The notes under the pieces were generated by a model. It was not told where the DNA came from. It saw only the letters and a program-made list of their open reading frames with translations, and did not search any database. From positions 54,091,093 through 54,155,092 of the forward strand of contig NC_064821.1 in assembly GCF_024166365.1 (NCBI RefSeq): a stretch of DNA of 64,000 bases, read 5' to 3'. The position numbers were made by a program, and so were the translations under genes. Position 1 is the first letter of the stretch, and each line of letters starts with the position of its first letter. Below are positions 11,468 to 22,700 of the stretch, piece after piece. Origin of the DNA: Elephas maximus indicus. Its lineage: Eukaryota; Chordata; Mammalia; Proboscidea; Elephantidae.

Positions 11468-11657
11468 AGTTTTCAGCCTTGGTGCTGTTGACACTTGGGA
11501 GGCTGTAGCTGTGCATTGTAGGAGGTTTAGCAACATCCTTGGCCTCTACCCACTGGATGCCATTAGGACCCCCCAGTTGTGACAAGCAAAAAAATATCTT
11601 CAGAAGCTACCAAATGTCCCCTGGGGGGGCAAAATCACCCCTAGTTGAGAAATGTGG
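11468..11657 (-). mobile_element. MER5A hAT-Charlie MITE
   Basis: Phrases of MER5A in inverse orientation: gtgcattgtaggaggtttag, cctctacccactggatgcca, agttgtgacaag, ccctgggggggcaaaatcac and a terminal agttgagaaatg. It is the donor of the exact 78-base copy at 9682-9759. Confidence 0.8.
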
Positions 11658-11694
11658 TTTATACTACAGCATTAGGGGAGACCTCAGTTGTGAG

Positions 11695-11832
11695 TCCTTC
11701 TACGGTGTCAGCTCCATGAGGACAGGGCATTTTGACTGTTTTATTTTCTGCTCTATCCCCAGCTCCTAGAACTGTGCCTGGCACATAGCAAGAATTCAGT
11801 AAATGCTTGCCAAATGAAAGGATGAATGAAAA
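11695..11832 (+). repeat. L2 LINE 3' end
   Basis: Typical L2 ending: atgaggacagggcattttga, ctctatccccagctcctaga, ctgtgcctggcacatag, aattcagtaaatgcttg, then a GAATGAA tail. Confidence 0.75.
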
Positions 11833-11920
11833 ATTGAGTACTAAATTGCAAAGCGAGCAGAATTTGATCTACTTATGTTATAAATGATATCATGAGGCTC
11901 ATTGAGTTAATAATTTAAAA

Positions 11921-12118
11921 AAAAGTTGCTGTCAAGTCGACTTTGACTCATGGTGACCTCATGTGTATCAGAGTAGAATTGTGTTCCACAGGGTTACCAA
12001 TGGCTGATTTTTTTTAGAAGTAGATCACCAGGCCTTTCTTTCAAGGTACCTCTGTACTGTAACCTCCAACCTTTTGATTAGCAGCTGAGTGCCTTAATCA
12101 TTTGTACCACCCAGAGAC
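11921..12118 (-). repeat. SINE class B (tRNA-Asn-like head)
   Basis: Inverse copy running from the RTE-type tail (gctgtcaagtcgactttgac) through gaagtagatcaccaggcctt to the tRNA-like head (catttgtaccacccagagac). Confidence 0.85.
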
Positions 12119-12132
12119 TTCAATTTAATGAT

Positions 12133-12337
12133 AAACCAAACCCACTGCTGTTGAGTCAATTCCAATGTATCGCAACGCTATAGAACAGAGTTGAACTGCT
12201 CCATAGGGTTCCTGATGCTGTACATCTTTATGGAAACAGACTGCTTAACCTCTCTGCCACGGAGCAGCTGGCAAGTTCAAGCCACTGACCTTTCAGTTAG
12301 CAGTCGAGTGCTTTAACCATTGTGCCACCAGGGCTCC
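12133..12337 (-). repeat. SINE class A, long subtype
   Basis: Inverse copy with the extra internal module (tgctgtacatctttatggaa, then acagactgc) that distinguishes long class A copies. It ends at the head, gtgccaccagggctcc. Confidence 0.85.
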
Positions 12338-12352
12338 TGATGTAATGATAAA

Positions 12353-12518
12353 TCCAAACCAAACCTGTTGCCATCATGTCAATTCCAACTCATAGTTGAC
12401 CCTATAGGACAGAGTAGAACTGCCTCATAGGGTTTCTAAGGAGCTACTGGTGGATTTGAACTGCCGACCTTTTGGTTAGCAGCCCCTAGCTCTTAACCAC
12501 CTTGCCACCAGGGCTCCC
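12353..12518 (-). repeat. SINE class A, standard length
   Basis: Inverse copy, third SINE in a row in the same orientation within 600 bases. Complete from tail (ccaaaccaaacctgttgcca) to head (gccaccagggctcc). Confidence 0.88.
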
Positions 12519-12544
12519 ATTTAATATTTAATGATAGATGACTT

Positions 12545-12795
12545 TAATTCAGTGTTTATTTACCATATGCTAAGCACCGTTCGAAACCTTTTATCTGTGT
12601 TACCTCAGTGAATCCTTTAAACTACCTTATGAGGTAAGTAGTATTTTTGTCATCTTACAGATCAGGAAACGGAGGCACAGAAAGGTTATGTGACTTGCCG
12701 GGGTCATGGAGCTAGCAAATGGCAGAGCCAGGATACAAACACAGGTAAAGGTGAGACCAGAGGCCGCCCACCATCTTAACCAGGATGCCATACAG
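12545..12795 (-). repeat. MIR SINE
   Basis: Inverse MIR: ttatttaccatatgctaagc, cagatcaggaaacggaggca, gtgacttgccggggtc, ggcagagccaggatacaaac. Confidence 0.75.
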
Positions 12796-13088
12796 CTTTG
12801 CATAGCATTTCCCATGGCTGACCCAGAAATCCTTTTGGCTCTGAACTTGGCATTGTGGCGGTTGTAATTAGGATCTGTGTGCCAGACACTAACCTCAGTT
12901 ATCCTAAATCCTCAGAGCTCCACTGCAAGAAGCATGCTCTGTCCCTGCCAGAGACTCTGTAACCAGGGAGGACTCGTGCTGGCCAGAGGTAAGAGGGCAG
13001 CTGTGGACGTGTGGGAATCTCTCCTCCCTCTGCCTCATTGCTGGGCTTTGGCTAACGAGAGCTGTAGAGAGGACTTGACCTTCCCTCC
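12796..13088. other. Intron, nothing recognised
   Basis: Lies between a MIR and an LTR; no exon or element is evident. Confidence 0.35.
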
Positions 13089-13490
13089 TGTTATGGATGG
13101 AATTGTACCCCCGCTGCCCCCTCCACCTCGCCATACCTATGAACACTACTTGGTTTGGGAATAGGATTTTTGACTTGGAGCAGGGTGGGTCCTAATCCAG
13201 TTTGAGTGGTATCCTTACAAAAAGAAGAGAGATACAAGAAGTCAGAGGGAAGATGGCTGTGTGCTGAAAATCTCTGCTGCAGCTGCCAGCCGAGGAGCGC
13301 CTGGGGCTACCAGAAATTGAGAGAGACAAGAAAGATTCTGCCTCTGGAGACTTTGGAGAGCACATGGCCCTGCTGACACCTTGAATTTGCACTGCTAGCC
13401 TCCAGAACTGTGAGACAATACATTTCTGTTCTCATAAGCCACCCAGTTTGTGGCATTTCGTTACAGCAAATTTTGTTTCAGCAACCCCTG
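13089..13490 (+). mobile_element. Solitary MaLR LTR (MLT1/MST type)
   Basis: Begins tgttatggatggaattgtac and carries the MaLR hallmarks aagaagagagatacaagaag, cctccagaactgtgagaca and ataagccacccagtttgtgg. No internal retroviral sequence adjoins it. Confidence 0.75.
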
Positions 13491-13511
13491 AGAAAAATAC
13501 ACCTCCTATCT

Positions 13512-13665
13512 GGAGCCCTGGTGGCGCAGTGGTTAAGAGCTCGGCTGCTAACCAATGGGCCGGCAGTTCAAATCCACCAGCCGCTCCTCGGAAACCCTAT
13601 GAGGCAGTTCTACTGTGTCCCACAGGGTTGCTACGTGTTGGAATTGACTTGACGGCAACGGGTTT
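13512..13665 (+). repeat. SINE class A with short target-site duplication
   Basis: Complete from ggagccctggtggcgcagtg to cttgacggcaacgggttt. The flanks repeat tatctgg (about 13507-13513 and 13665-13671). Confidence 0.9.
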
Positions 13666-13789
13666 ATCTGGGAAAGGGCATGCGCACCCTGAGGTAGGGG
13701 TTTGACTCATTGTTACATAAAGAGATGTTCCAGGATTGGAAATGAGGAGCTGGAGAGATTTTTGAAATCATCCAAGATTCTAGTAGTAA

Positions 13790-14035
13790 CAATAGCTGGT
13801 GTTTGTTGAGCTTTTACTCCGTTCCAGGCCTTGTGCAATATGCTTAAGGAACACCTTCTCATCTTGCTTTTCTATCTCCATGAGTTAGGTATTGTTACCA
13901 CATCTTTCTGCAGATAAAGGAATTGATGCTTTGGAAGGTTAAGTAAGTTTTCCAAGCTCTAGAAAGTGGTCACCTGGTAGGTAGAAGAGCAGGAGGTTGA
14001 AACACAGGTTTGCCTGACTCTAGAGCCTGCTCATG
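13790..14035 (-). repeat. MIR SINE
   Basis: Inverse MIR: gtttgttgagcttttactcc, ttccaggccttgtgcaa, gaaggttaagtaagttttcc, ctgactctagagcctgctca. Confidence 0.7.
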
Positions 14036-14069
14036 TCACTGGGACAAGGATACCGAGATGACAAAGCTG

Positions 14070-14248
14070 TTATTGTTGTTAGGTGCTCTGTAGAGGCAGT
14101 TCCAACTCATAGCGCCCCTGTTACAACAGAACAAAATGCTGCCTGGTCCTGTGCCATCCTCACAGTCTTTGCTGTTTGAGCCCATTGTTGCCGCTACTGG
14201 GTCAATCCATCTAACTGAGCGTCTTCTTCTTTTTCACTGACTCTCTAC
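14070..14248 (-). mobile_element. RTE LINE 3' end
   Basis: Inverse RTE tail starting ttattgttgttaggtgctct, with gaacaaaatgctgcctggtc and cctgtgccatcctcac. Only the last 180 bases are present. Confidence 0.8.
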
Positions 14249-14499
14249 ACAGCAAGGCAGCTCAAAGATAATGCCAGTGGGATCATTTGGCCTTTGTGCT
14301 TACACATCTGCCTGCCTATTCTTCCTCTTCTTTCTTCTCCCTCTTTTCTCTCTCTCTATCATGAGACATTGGGCACATAGGATCAGGGATCATATATTTA
14401 ATAAGATATGGATGAAATATCTAGGAGCTCCCAGTCAGGTAGGTGCCACTGACGTGGAAACATAATTACATTTAAAATCAAGGTCTAGACAGGTGTCAA

Positions 14500-14700
14500 G
14501 GAGCCCTCATGGTATAGCAGTTAAGCACTTGGCTCCCAACCAAAATGTTGGTGGTTTGAACCCACCTAGCAGCTCCGTGGCAGAAAGACCTGATGATCAG
14601 CTTCGGTAAAGATTACAACCTAGAAAATTTTATGGGGCAGTTCTACTCTGTCACATGGGGTTGCTATGAGTCAAAAATTGACTCATACAACAACAAGACA
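14500..14700 (+). repeat. SINE class A, long subtype
   Basis: Head ggagccctcatggtatagca, long-subtype module (gcagaaagacctgatgatca, then ggtaaagattacaac), and a tail ending actcatacaacaacaag, a CAA ending like the RTE LINE rather than the T-rich ending. Confidence 0.85.
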
Positions 14701-15349
14701 GGTATAATGGGAAAGTAGACAATGAAGTGACAGCCATAGAAGCCCTCGCAGATGTACATGACAGTGGCCATGTGCAATAAAAGCTTTCTGGAAAATGTAT
14801 TGATTTAGACACTAAAGGTTAAAACTGGCCACAATAGATTATGAAAAAGAACAACTTTTTGGATGGGTTAGTATTGGGCACTATAGAGAAAGGCTGCTAG
14901 CCAGAACTGTCTTCCCAGAGAAGGATCATTTCTTAAAGGAGAAGAAAGATGAGGATGATCCAAAGTTTAGATCTTGAATAATAGCTTTTTTTTCCTCTTC
15001 CAAAGAGAACAAGACAAGATGTGAATTTCAGTGTGATCAGAGCCTTGCATCTTTTAAAATAAGCTCACTCCTCGTATTAACTTCCTGGCCAAGACTGGGG
15101 CTTCTTGACAGCTGCAACAGATGAATTAATTCATTTTCCTTGATTAACTTGAACTTTTTTTTTAACCACCCAACATGGTGTATTTGTTTTAATTCAAAAC
15201 ATGCAACTTGGAACACGGTGGGATTTATGCCACCTTTTCCCCATTCTCGTCATTTGAAACTTAACTCTAACCCTCAACCTAACGAGGTGACTAAACTAGC
15301 CTCTAAAGCGTAAGCTTGGTTGAGCATCCCCAATTCACAAAGCCAACGG
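14701..15349. other. Intron, nothing recognised
   Basis: AT-rich with small homopolymer runs (14984-14993, 15155-15163). No transposon or exon is recognised. Confidence 0.4.
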
Positions 15350-15422
15350 TAAAAACAAAAACCAAACCTATTGCTGTGGAGTTGATGCCGACTCATGGAG
15401 ACCCTATGTGTTATAGAGAAAC
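15350..15422 (-). repeat. SINE tail fragment (class B-like)
   Basis: Inverse tail ccaaacctattgctgtggag followed by gactcatggagaccctatgt, then loss of similarity. Confidence 0.65.
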
Positions 15423-16046
15423 TAATGGTAGGGTGCAACTTTTCCAGGCTTCCACTACATTTATCCGCTCTTCTTCTTTCCTTTGCATTCAGGAGGGCAA
15501 CAGGGAAGCCCTATAGTCTCACACCACCCAGCTCTTTGTGGTTTACAAAGGCTTTTATAGCCATCATCCCATGGACTCAACAGCTGGCCCATGTGATTGA
15601 ATTGAGGTAGGCACAGCAGTCTGTTTCTCAAACAAGAAAACTGAGGCACAGAGATTTAAGCTGATTTGTCCAAGACTGCTGAGAGAGACACTGGACCAAG
15701 TTTTCCTGCGTTTCTCCCACTGTAAGATGAAGCTGGGCTGCATGATGGGGGAAAGGAGTAGCTTATTGTTAGATGAGGCCTGATTTTGCTTTAGCCGTTC
15801 CATCTTAGACATGGGCCACCTTGCTTTGTAAGGTCTGGATGGTGCCATCATCGTCCTGAAACTGTGTCCTCATATTCCAAAAATGCATGTCAAATGAGAG
15901 GCTCATGGTGAAAAAGGAATCCATTTTTACAAAATGAATTCCATCATTCCAGTGGGATTTTACAACCGTTTGACTGTTCTTCCAATGACCCATCTTCTTA
16001 ATGGCTAAGCTTAGAGTTTCTCCTTTTCTAGCCTCCCTATCAAGCC
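15423..16046. other. Intron with possible MIR remnant
   Basis: About 15520-15670 has inverse MIR phrases (caagaaaactgaggcacaga, tttgtccaagactgc). The remainder is unassigned. Confidence 0.4.
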
Positions 16047-16465
16047 GTTGTTGTTGTCAGTTGCCATTGGAGTCAGCCCTATCTTATGGCAACCATGTGT
16101 ACAACAGAATGAGACATTGCCCAGTCCTGTGCCATCTTCGCGATCATTGGGAGGTTTGAGACCATTGTTGTGGCTACTTGTCAGTCCATTTCATTGAGGA
16201 TTACCCTTGTTTTCAGTGACTCTCTACTAAACGTGATGTCCTTTTCTAGCGATTGGTCTTTCCTGACAACATGTCCAATGTAAGCAAGCCAAAGTCTTGC
16301 CATCTTTGCTTCTAAGGAGCATTCTGCTTGTATTTCTTCCAAGACTGATTTGTTTGTTCTTCTGATAGTCCACAGTATATCCAATATTCTTTGCCAACAG
16401 TACAGTTCAAATGCATCAATTCTTCTGTCTTCCTTTTTCATTGTCCAGCTTTTGCAGTTAGTGAT
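16047..16465 (-). mobile_element. RTE LINE 3' end
   Basis: Inverse RTE from the tail (ttgttgttgtcagttgccat) into the C-terminal ORF region. The minus-strand frame at 16181-16471 still reads VLEEIQAECSLEAKMARL and SLEKDITF blocks shared with the copy at 1251-1538. Confidence 0.85.
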
Positions 16466-16984
16466 CTGCAAACAAGAGCAGTTTACACTGGGAGAAATTC
16501 CTGTTTATTTCAGTAAAGAGAGCTGGTAATGACTCTTTTAGTGAAAAGAATTTTTGGCACCCCTTATCGCCATAATTTAAGATTTTTAAATAAGGGAAGA
16601 ACACATGTGTAGAGACCTGTGGTCTTACCAGGTGGATGTATATATTCTGTGGTGTTGGGGAGGGGGCTTAGCTATCACAATAAATCCACCTAATTCCCCT
16701 CTTCTCACTATCCCTTCAGGGAGATTCCAGTAGACTTTAGAGTCTCTTTTATCAGAGTGTTTGAGCTTAGTTCTCCACTAGCTATTGGATGTTTAGGCTA
16801 ATATTCTCACTTTTGCTGTGGCCATGACTGTCTGCACAGCAGGTGGAGCTCCTGCCACCCCAGGTTCATGCCTAGACTACGGACTCAGGTCAGTGGACTT
16901 CCATCCAGCGACCAAAGGCTGAGAGTGGGTCAGGAACCTTAGGGAAGATCAGAACGGGGCCTTTTAGTGTGCATCTTAGACAAA
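16466..16984. other. Intron, nothing recognised
   Basis: No exon or named repeat is seen. Confidence 0.4.
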
Positions 16985-17345
16985 TGTTATTGTTGTTAGT
17001 TTGCTATTGAGTTGGCTTCAACTCATGGTGACCCCATGTACAGCAGAACAAAACGTTGCCTGGTCCTGTGCCATCCTGACGATTGCTGGTATGCTTGAGT
17101 CCATTGTTGTGGCCACTGTATTTTGAGTGCCTCCCAACCTAGGGGGCTCTTCTACCAGCACTATATCAGACAATATTCTGTTGTGATCCATAGAGTTTTT
17201 CTTGGCCGATTTTCAGAAGCAGATCACCAGGCCTTTCTTCCTAGTCTGTCTTAGCCTGAAATCTCTGCTGAAACCTGTCACCATTGATGACCCTGCTGGT
17301 ATTTGAAATACCAGTGGCATAGCTTCCAGCATCATAGCAACATAC
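16985..17345 (-). repeat. RTE leader-plus-tail composite lacking the ORF
   Basis: Inverse orientation. An RTE-type tail (ttattgttgttagtttgcta, cctggtcctgtgccatcctg) is joined to leader sequence (agcagatcaccaggcctttc, tctgctgaaacctgtcacca) with no coding region between. A near copy lies at 25080-25432. The leader contains a 19-base palindrome at 17296-17314. Confidence 0.7.
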
Positions 17346-17799
17346 AAGCCACTACAGTTCGACAAACTGACAGATTGGTGGTAGCTTAGAGGAATAGAAG
17401 GAGAATATCAAGCCAGTGGCTGCTACAGTGTGACAGAAGACCACTGGATTAGCTCTCACACCTCACACTGATTTCTGTTTTATTTCTTGCTTCATCTTCC
17501 AGTGCAACGAAGAGCGTTCACTTCTGGGCTTCCCATACCTCTGACAGTAAAATAGAAATAATATACATTTGAACTGCATTTTGAAGATCTATTTGTAATA
17601 CGTTCTAGAAAAGCAGAAAGTACGTTTAAGGATCAACATGTTTCGGTGCTTTCGAGAATTAGCTTTGTATTAGCATGAAACAGCTAAGATTCCCCCCCTC
17701 CACCAGTAGGTACTACAGTTGCGTGCGTTGATGGAAGTGCTTCTTGATTCTCTTTGGAGTTCACTTAATACATTTTCTTTGGAATTTGATGGAGCAATT
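17346..17799. other. Intron, nothing recognised
   Basis: No gene or named element is recognised. Some RTE leader may extend into the first 80 bases. Confidence 0.35.
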
Positions 17800-18018
17800 C
17801 AGAGGTAGGCAAAACTTTTTTTTTATATATATATAAAGGAGCAGATAGTAAACATTTTAGGCTAAGTGGGCCATAGAACGTATGTTGCAGCTCCTCAGTT
17901 TTGCCATTGCAATGCAAAAGCAGTCATAGACAATAACGAATGGGCAGAGTTGTATTTCAGTAAAACTTTATTTACAAAAACTGGTGGCCTCCTTGGGCTG
18001 TAGTTTGCCAACCCCTGT
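17800..18018. mobile_element. Ancient DNA-transposon MITE
   Basis: Starts cagaggtaggcaaaactt and ends with its imperfect inverted partner tagtttgccaacccctg. The inside has aaacattttaggctaagtgg and cagtaaaactttatttacaa, phrases of a common mammalian non-autonomous DNA element. I cannot name the family with certainty. Confidence 0.6.
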
Positions 18019-18020
18019 GC

Positions 18021-18304
18021 TGCTGTTGTTGCTAGCTGCCATTGAGCTGGGGTCATGGTAACTCCATGCACAATGGGATTGGACCACAGGTTTGTTTTTT
18101 AAGAACAAGATTGCCAGGCCTTTATTCCTAGCCTGTCTTCATCTCTTCACCTGGAAGCTCTGCTGAAACCTGTTCGGTATCATATCAACACTCAAGCTTC
18201 CAATGACAGATGGGCGGTGTCCGTGCATGAGGTGCATTGGCCAGGAATCGAACCCAGGTTTCCCGAATGGAAGGCAAGAATTCTACCACTGAACCATGGC
18301 TGCC
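18021..18304 (-). repeat. SINE class C (tRNA-Gly-like head)
   Basis: Inverse copy. The head end reads aatcgaacccaggtttcccg, then ggaaggcaagaattctacca, the complement of a tRNA-Gly(GCC)-like sequence with its B box. The tail end starts gctgttgttgctagctgcca. Confidence 0.85.
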
Positions 18305-18905
18305 CCCTGGCTCCATAGCTAGTGTGTGAATAAAATGCTCGTAGCTCTCTTTCATTCACCTGCTGATACATGTACTTTCAGCGCTTCCATGATGCCCAGG
18401 ATATGGGAGGAGCTTAATAAATGGTGACTGAATGAGTAAGCTAGTGAATTAGATGTGAGAAATAAAATCACTAGATGACAGCGTTAAAGGAGCAAAAATG
18501 AGAGGCTAATTACTAGGGGTGTAAAAAAAAAGGGGTGTAGTAATGATTAATAGATGAAAGAAGGACATTTGTTGGCAGCTCATTGGTTTCGGGGTGAAGT
18601 CACTTGTGTTCTTTGCTGGTCTCAAAACAACTGTTGACAAAGAGTCATCAGTTGTGGTGAGATACAGGGTGAGACACTTAGCATCTGAGCCATCGTTTCC
18701 TCTTTTATAAAATGAGGAGGTCTCTTCGTCGTCAAGATCATGTTGCGGATAGATGAGTTGAGGGAGTGAAACAGACCTGATTCTGATCCTGGCAAGAGGC
18801 TTAAGAGCTGCGTAACCTTGAGCATAGATTTTGCCTTCTCAGCTCTCCACTTCCTCATCTATAACACATGGCTAATAACACTTCCATCACAGGGTGATTG
18901 GGATA
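18305..18905. other. Intron with MIR remnants
   Basis: About 18395-18440 (gagcttaataaatggtgact) and 18740-18905 (cttcctcatctataacacat) look like MIR 3' halves on the + strand. The rest is unassigned. Confidence 0.45.
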
Positions 18906-19141
18906 GCTTAACGCAGGGTTTCTCCACTGCAGCACTATTGACATATTGGCCTAGATCTTTGTTTGCCATGGGGGCTGTCTTGTGCATTGTAGGATGTTTA
19001 GCAGTATCCCTGGCCTCTACTCACCAGATAACAGGAGCACCCACAAAGCCGTGAAATCCAAAAAAGTCTCCAGACATTGCCAAACTCTCCTGCGGCAAAC
19101 CCTGCAACCCAGCCCCGTGGTTGAGAACCTCTGGTTTAATG
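18906..19141 (-). mobile_element. MER5A hAT MITE with 8-bp target-site duplication
   Basis: The element body is 18914-19133 (gtgcattgtaggatgtttag, cctggcctctactcacc, gtctccagacattgcca). The 8-base flanks gcttaacg and gtttaatg match at six of eight positions, the expected length for hAT elements. Confidence 0.8.
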
Positions 19142-19607
19142 CTGTGCCTGGCACAAAGCTTTGGCAGACTTTGGGAATTCAGTAGATGGAACTTTTCATT
19201 ATTAATAGTATATTTGTATTATTGAACTCAGAATTCTCTCCACTTTGAATAAAATTCTCTTTATTTTCCCAACCAATTTCTGTCTCCCAAAGGTAAGATT
19301 GGGTCTTTGTGTTCCAAAACCCAGGTCTTTCTCCTGACATTTCTGTGTTGCTTAGAGGTCTTGCTTCTGAGAAGAGCCAGACTTCCCATGACGTCCTGTT
19401 GAATGTGCTTCCCAACCCTTCACATCCACATGCCTTAGCCTTGCATTTGAGGTCATGATCAGAGCCCATGAAAGATTTATATAAGAAATTATCCAGATGT
19501 CTTCAACATGAAAGAACAGGGAAGGTTAAGGACTGAAAAGCTGAACTCACAGAAGCTGAACTATAGGAGATTGTCCTCAGAGGAAAAGATAACGGTTTGT
19601 GTCCAAA
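19142..19607. other. Intron, nothing recognised
   Basis: No exon or element is seen. Confidence 0.4.
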
Positions 19608-19794
19608 ACTAAAAAAAAAAAAAACAAACCCATTGCCGTTGAGTCAATTCTGACTCCTATCGACCCTATAGGACAGAGTAGAACTGCCCCATAGGGTTTC
19701 CAAGGAGCGACTGGTGGATTCAAACTGTCTTCGACCTTTTGGTTAGCAGCCCATAGCTTACCATAGGTCTTAACCACTGCACCCCCAGGGCCCC
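19608..19794 (-). repeat. SINE class A
   Basis: Inverse copy preceded by a run of A (19608-19624), meaning a T-rich 3' tail in SINE sense. It carries a small insertion near the head (about 19760) and ends ccccagggcccc. Confidence 0.85.
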
Positions 19795-20499
19795 GTGTCC
19801 CAAATTAGCACCAACAAAATGATCACCTCCCTAGCGAGCACACACACACATTGAACATTAGCCAAAGGCCAGTTCTCAATGGTTTAAACTTTAGTCAAAA
19901 TGGTTCTTCTATAACTTCAGTTCATGTGTGGATTTAGGTTTGTGCCATCCATATTCCCGCTGGCACAGTGGTTCTCAGGTTTGAAGTCTACCCTTTTTAA
20001 TGGTGAAAAACAGAAAGAGAGAAAAAAGGAAAGGAAGAGGGAGTTGGGGAGGGGGGATGAGAATGACTAAATCTGGCCCCTGCACACTACTAGTTGTATT
20101 TTTCTATCTGGTCGAGAATATATATAAATGCAGAAGATTCCTATGAATCGAGGAGCCTTGTCAAATGGATGCTGTTTCTACATCCACATACATTTGAGAA
20201 ATCAGAGTCCATGCATGCAGGAAAAAGACTCGTTCTGTGTGTAGGCAGCCCACTGGGGCCATGTGGATTTTTGGACTTTCTGTACGGCACTGGGTTTTTT
20301 TGTTGGGTATGTTACTCTGGCCACCCAGAGTCCCTGTGGCCCACAGGTCAGGAACTGCTGCCACTGAATGGGTCTGAACCTGTGTGCTGTGCCCTGTGCA
20401 TTGTGGTACTCAACAATGCCACGTGCATTTAGGTACTTGATAAGGGGCTTGGGAAATTATGGTCATGCCCTGGGCCTTTGAGTTTTCTGCAGATTTTAA
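19795..20499. other. Intron, nothing recognised
   Basis: A short (CA)n at 19842-19851 and purine-rich 20010-20060; otherwise unassigned. Confidence 0.4.
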
Positions 20500-20680
20500 G
20501 GATGGTGCAAATGTTTAACGTATTTGACTGCTAAACAAAAGCTTGGAGGTTTGAGTCCACCCAGAGGTGCCTTGGAAGAAAGGCCTGGTGAGCTACTTCT
20601 GAAAAAATCAGCCATTGGAAACTCTGTGGAGCACAGTCCTCCTCTTGCCATAAGTTGGGGTTGATGGCAACTGCTTTTTC
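20500..20680 (+). repeat. SINE class B
   Basis: Head with a B-box-like ggaggtttgagtccaccc, then ggaagaaaggcctggtgagc and a weakly conserved tail (ggttgatggcaactgc). Confidence 0.8.
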
Positions 20681-21506
20681 TATTTTTCAGACTCAGCTCT
20701 GCCTAGCTGTGATGCAATCAGATTACTCTGTCTTGGGCCCTTGGCTTTAAGAAAGCCCCTCCTTTTTTTAGGCAAAAATGTCTGCAGAGTGACCTCCTGG
20801 CATGCATATTGGAAAACACCACCTACAATCATAATAACGGGATTGGCCCCAAACTAGATTTCGGCCATTATGATTTGATTGGCCAACTGCCATTGCTAAC
20901 TAGCGTCATCCTATCCCATCTCCAGCTCCGTCCTAAAATCCCTCAAGCATGTGATCCATCATATCATTTTCTCATTTATGCCAGCGCTGGATAATGGCCT
21001 AATCTCTCCAGCAGCATTCAGATTTATTAGAGAAAATGGCATTTACAAAATCATTTCACTGTTCCACTGCAAACACCCTAAGCCGGGGTTCACTTTCTGA
21101 TTATAAACCTCCCTTTTAACAATGGTTTATTACCTGCAATTAAAATCACCTAGAGGAGCCGAGTAAATGTTTTGCGTTTCTCTTCTTTTGTGTCTGGTTA
21201 ATGTTTGGCTGGTGAGCCACCTGGACTTAGAACATTAGAGAGAGGCAGGCTTCTGTTCAGAGAAGGCAGACCTTGCTAAGGTTGAGAGCTGCCCACCGGG
21301 ACGTGGTCATCACAAGGCCAGACAAAGCCTGCATGACCATCTGCCAGACATGCTGGCCAATCAACTCCCATGGTGGGTCTAGATGTTCAAGAGAAAAAAA
21401 AATATGGAGAAAGCCCAATGTGGTCTGGTGGGGTGGAATCTTTTCTTCCTTGTGTTTTGCATTCGAGATTGGCTATCAAAGAAAATGAGAAGTTTTGCAG
21501 CTACCA
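20681..21506. other. Repeat-free stretch, candidate conserved noncoding DNA
   Basis: No transposon phrases occur. About 20800-21130 has even, non-decayed-looking sequence with two inverted CCAAT-type motifs (gattggcc) at about 20840 and 20877. A frame at 20809-20994 lacks protein-like features. Confidence 0.4.
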
Positions 21507-21715
21507 GTAACCAGTTGTCATAGAGTTGACAACTCAGACTCATGGTGACCCCATGTGTTACAGAATAGAACTGCACTCCATAGAGTTTTCAAGGTTGTGA
21601 CCTTTCAGTAGCAGATCACCAGGCCTTTCTTCCAAGGCACCTCTGGGTGGATTTGAACCACCAACCTTACAGCTGGTAGTGGAGCACTTAACCATTTGCA
21701 CCACCCAGGGACTCC
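21507..21715 (-). repeat. SINE class B
   Basis: Inverse copy from tail (aaccagttgtcatagagttg) to head (tgcaccacccagggactcc), essentially complete. Confidence 0.88.
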
Positions 21716-21849
21716 TGTAGCAGCCACAGTATGTCATCATCAGAGAAATGATGAGAGGCAATAATTACTAGGAAATAGCCTTTCTTGCTTTCACTGTAAT
21801 GACTTGTTTGAACAAATTAAGATGCCAGCACAGGAAAGGTCAGCATCTA

Positions 21850-22090
21850 TAGCATAGGACAGAAATTCTGGAGTCTGTTTCCTGGATGCGAATCTTATAT
21901 CTTAACAATTCTTAGTTGTGTATACGGACAAATTGTTTTACAAATCTGGGCCTCGGTGTCTTCATAGGGATGATAGGAGTGCTCACCTCCTAGGTTTGTT
22001 GTCCAGTAAACAAGAGCATGTGTGTAGTGGGCCTAGCACAGTGCCTGGTACTTGCTAAATGCCTGTAAATGTTGGCCTTTGTCTTTGGTA
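21850..22090 (+). repeat. MIR SINE, decayed
   Basis: Phrases in order: gtgtatacggacaaattgtt, tctgggcctcggtgtc, tagcacagtgcctggtactt. An inverse MIR-like piece follows at about 22139-22210. Confidence 0.6.
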
Positions 22091-22489
22091 TGGCATTCAA
22101 GGCACTAAGGAAGGACATTGAGTTTGTTTATTTGTTCAACTAACATTCATTGAGCATGTTCTGATTGACAAGGCACCATGCCAGGTGCTGAGGACACCAT
22201 GACAAATAAGGTGTCCACCAACTACTAGAGGCCAGAGGAGGAAAGAACAGCAGCGAGAAGGCCCCAGCGTGGGAATCAATCTAGTCCTGACTGCAGAACC
22301 AAGAGAGTAAGAGAAGAACAAAAAGGGAAATTCTAGCCTCCACAGTGGCTTGTGATGCCAAATGCATGTCCAAAGGTATAGGTCACTCCATCCCCTCCCA
22401 TCCTGTGACTTGTAGGAGGTGTTCCAGCTGCTTAGGAGCTGGGACATTGGGCCAATCAAAATGAGAGCACTGGGCAAGACCTTCCTTCT

Positions 22490-22700
22490 GAAAAAAAAAA
22501 AAAAGTTTCTGCCTAGTCAGTTTCAACTCATGGCAACCCTGTGTGTGTCAGAATAGAACTGGGCTCCATTGAGTTTTCAATGGCTGATTTTTCAGAAGTA
22601 GATCACCAGGCCTTTCTTCCAAGGTACTTTCAGGGGGACTTGATCCAGCAACCTTTTTTGATGAGCAGCCAAGAGCTTAACTGTACTGCCCTAGAACTCC
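22490..22700 (-). repeat. SINE class B
   Basis: Inverse copy preceded by an A run (22491-22504). The body is well kept (agaagtagatcaccaggcct) and the head is decayed (ctgtactgccctagaactcc). Confidence 0.82.

Noticed and set aside
18230-18300. Possible tRNA-Gly gene (minus strand)
   Set aside because: It is the head of a class C SINE. It has mismatches in the arms and continues into leader and tail modules found in five other copies.
21650-21715. Possible tRNA-Asn gene (minus strand)
   Set aside because: It is a class B SINE head with degraded stems, repeated more than ten times in the window in the same context.
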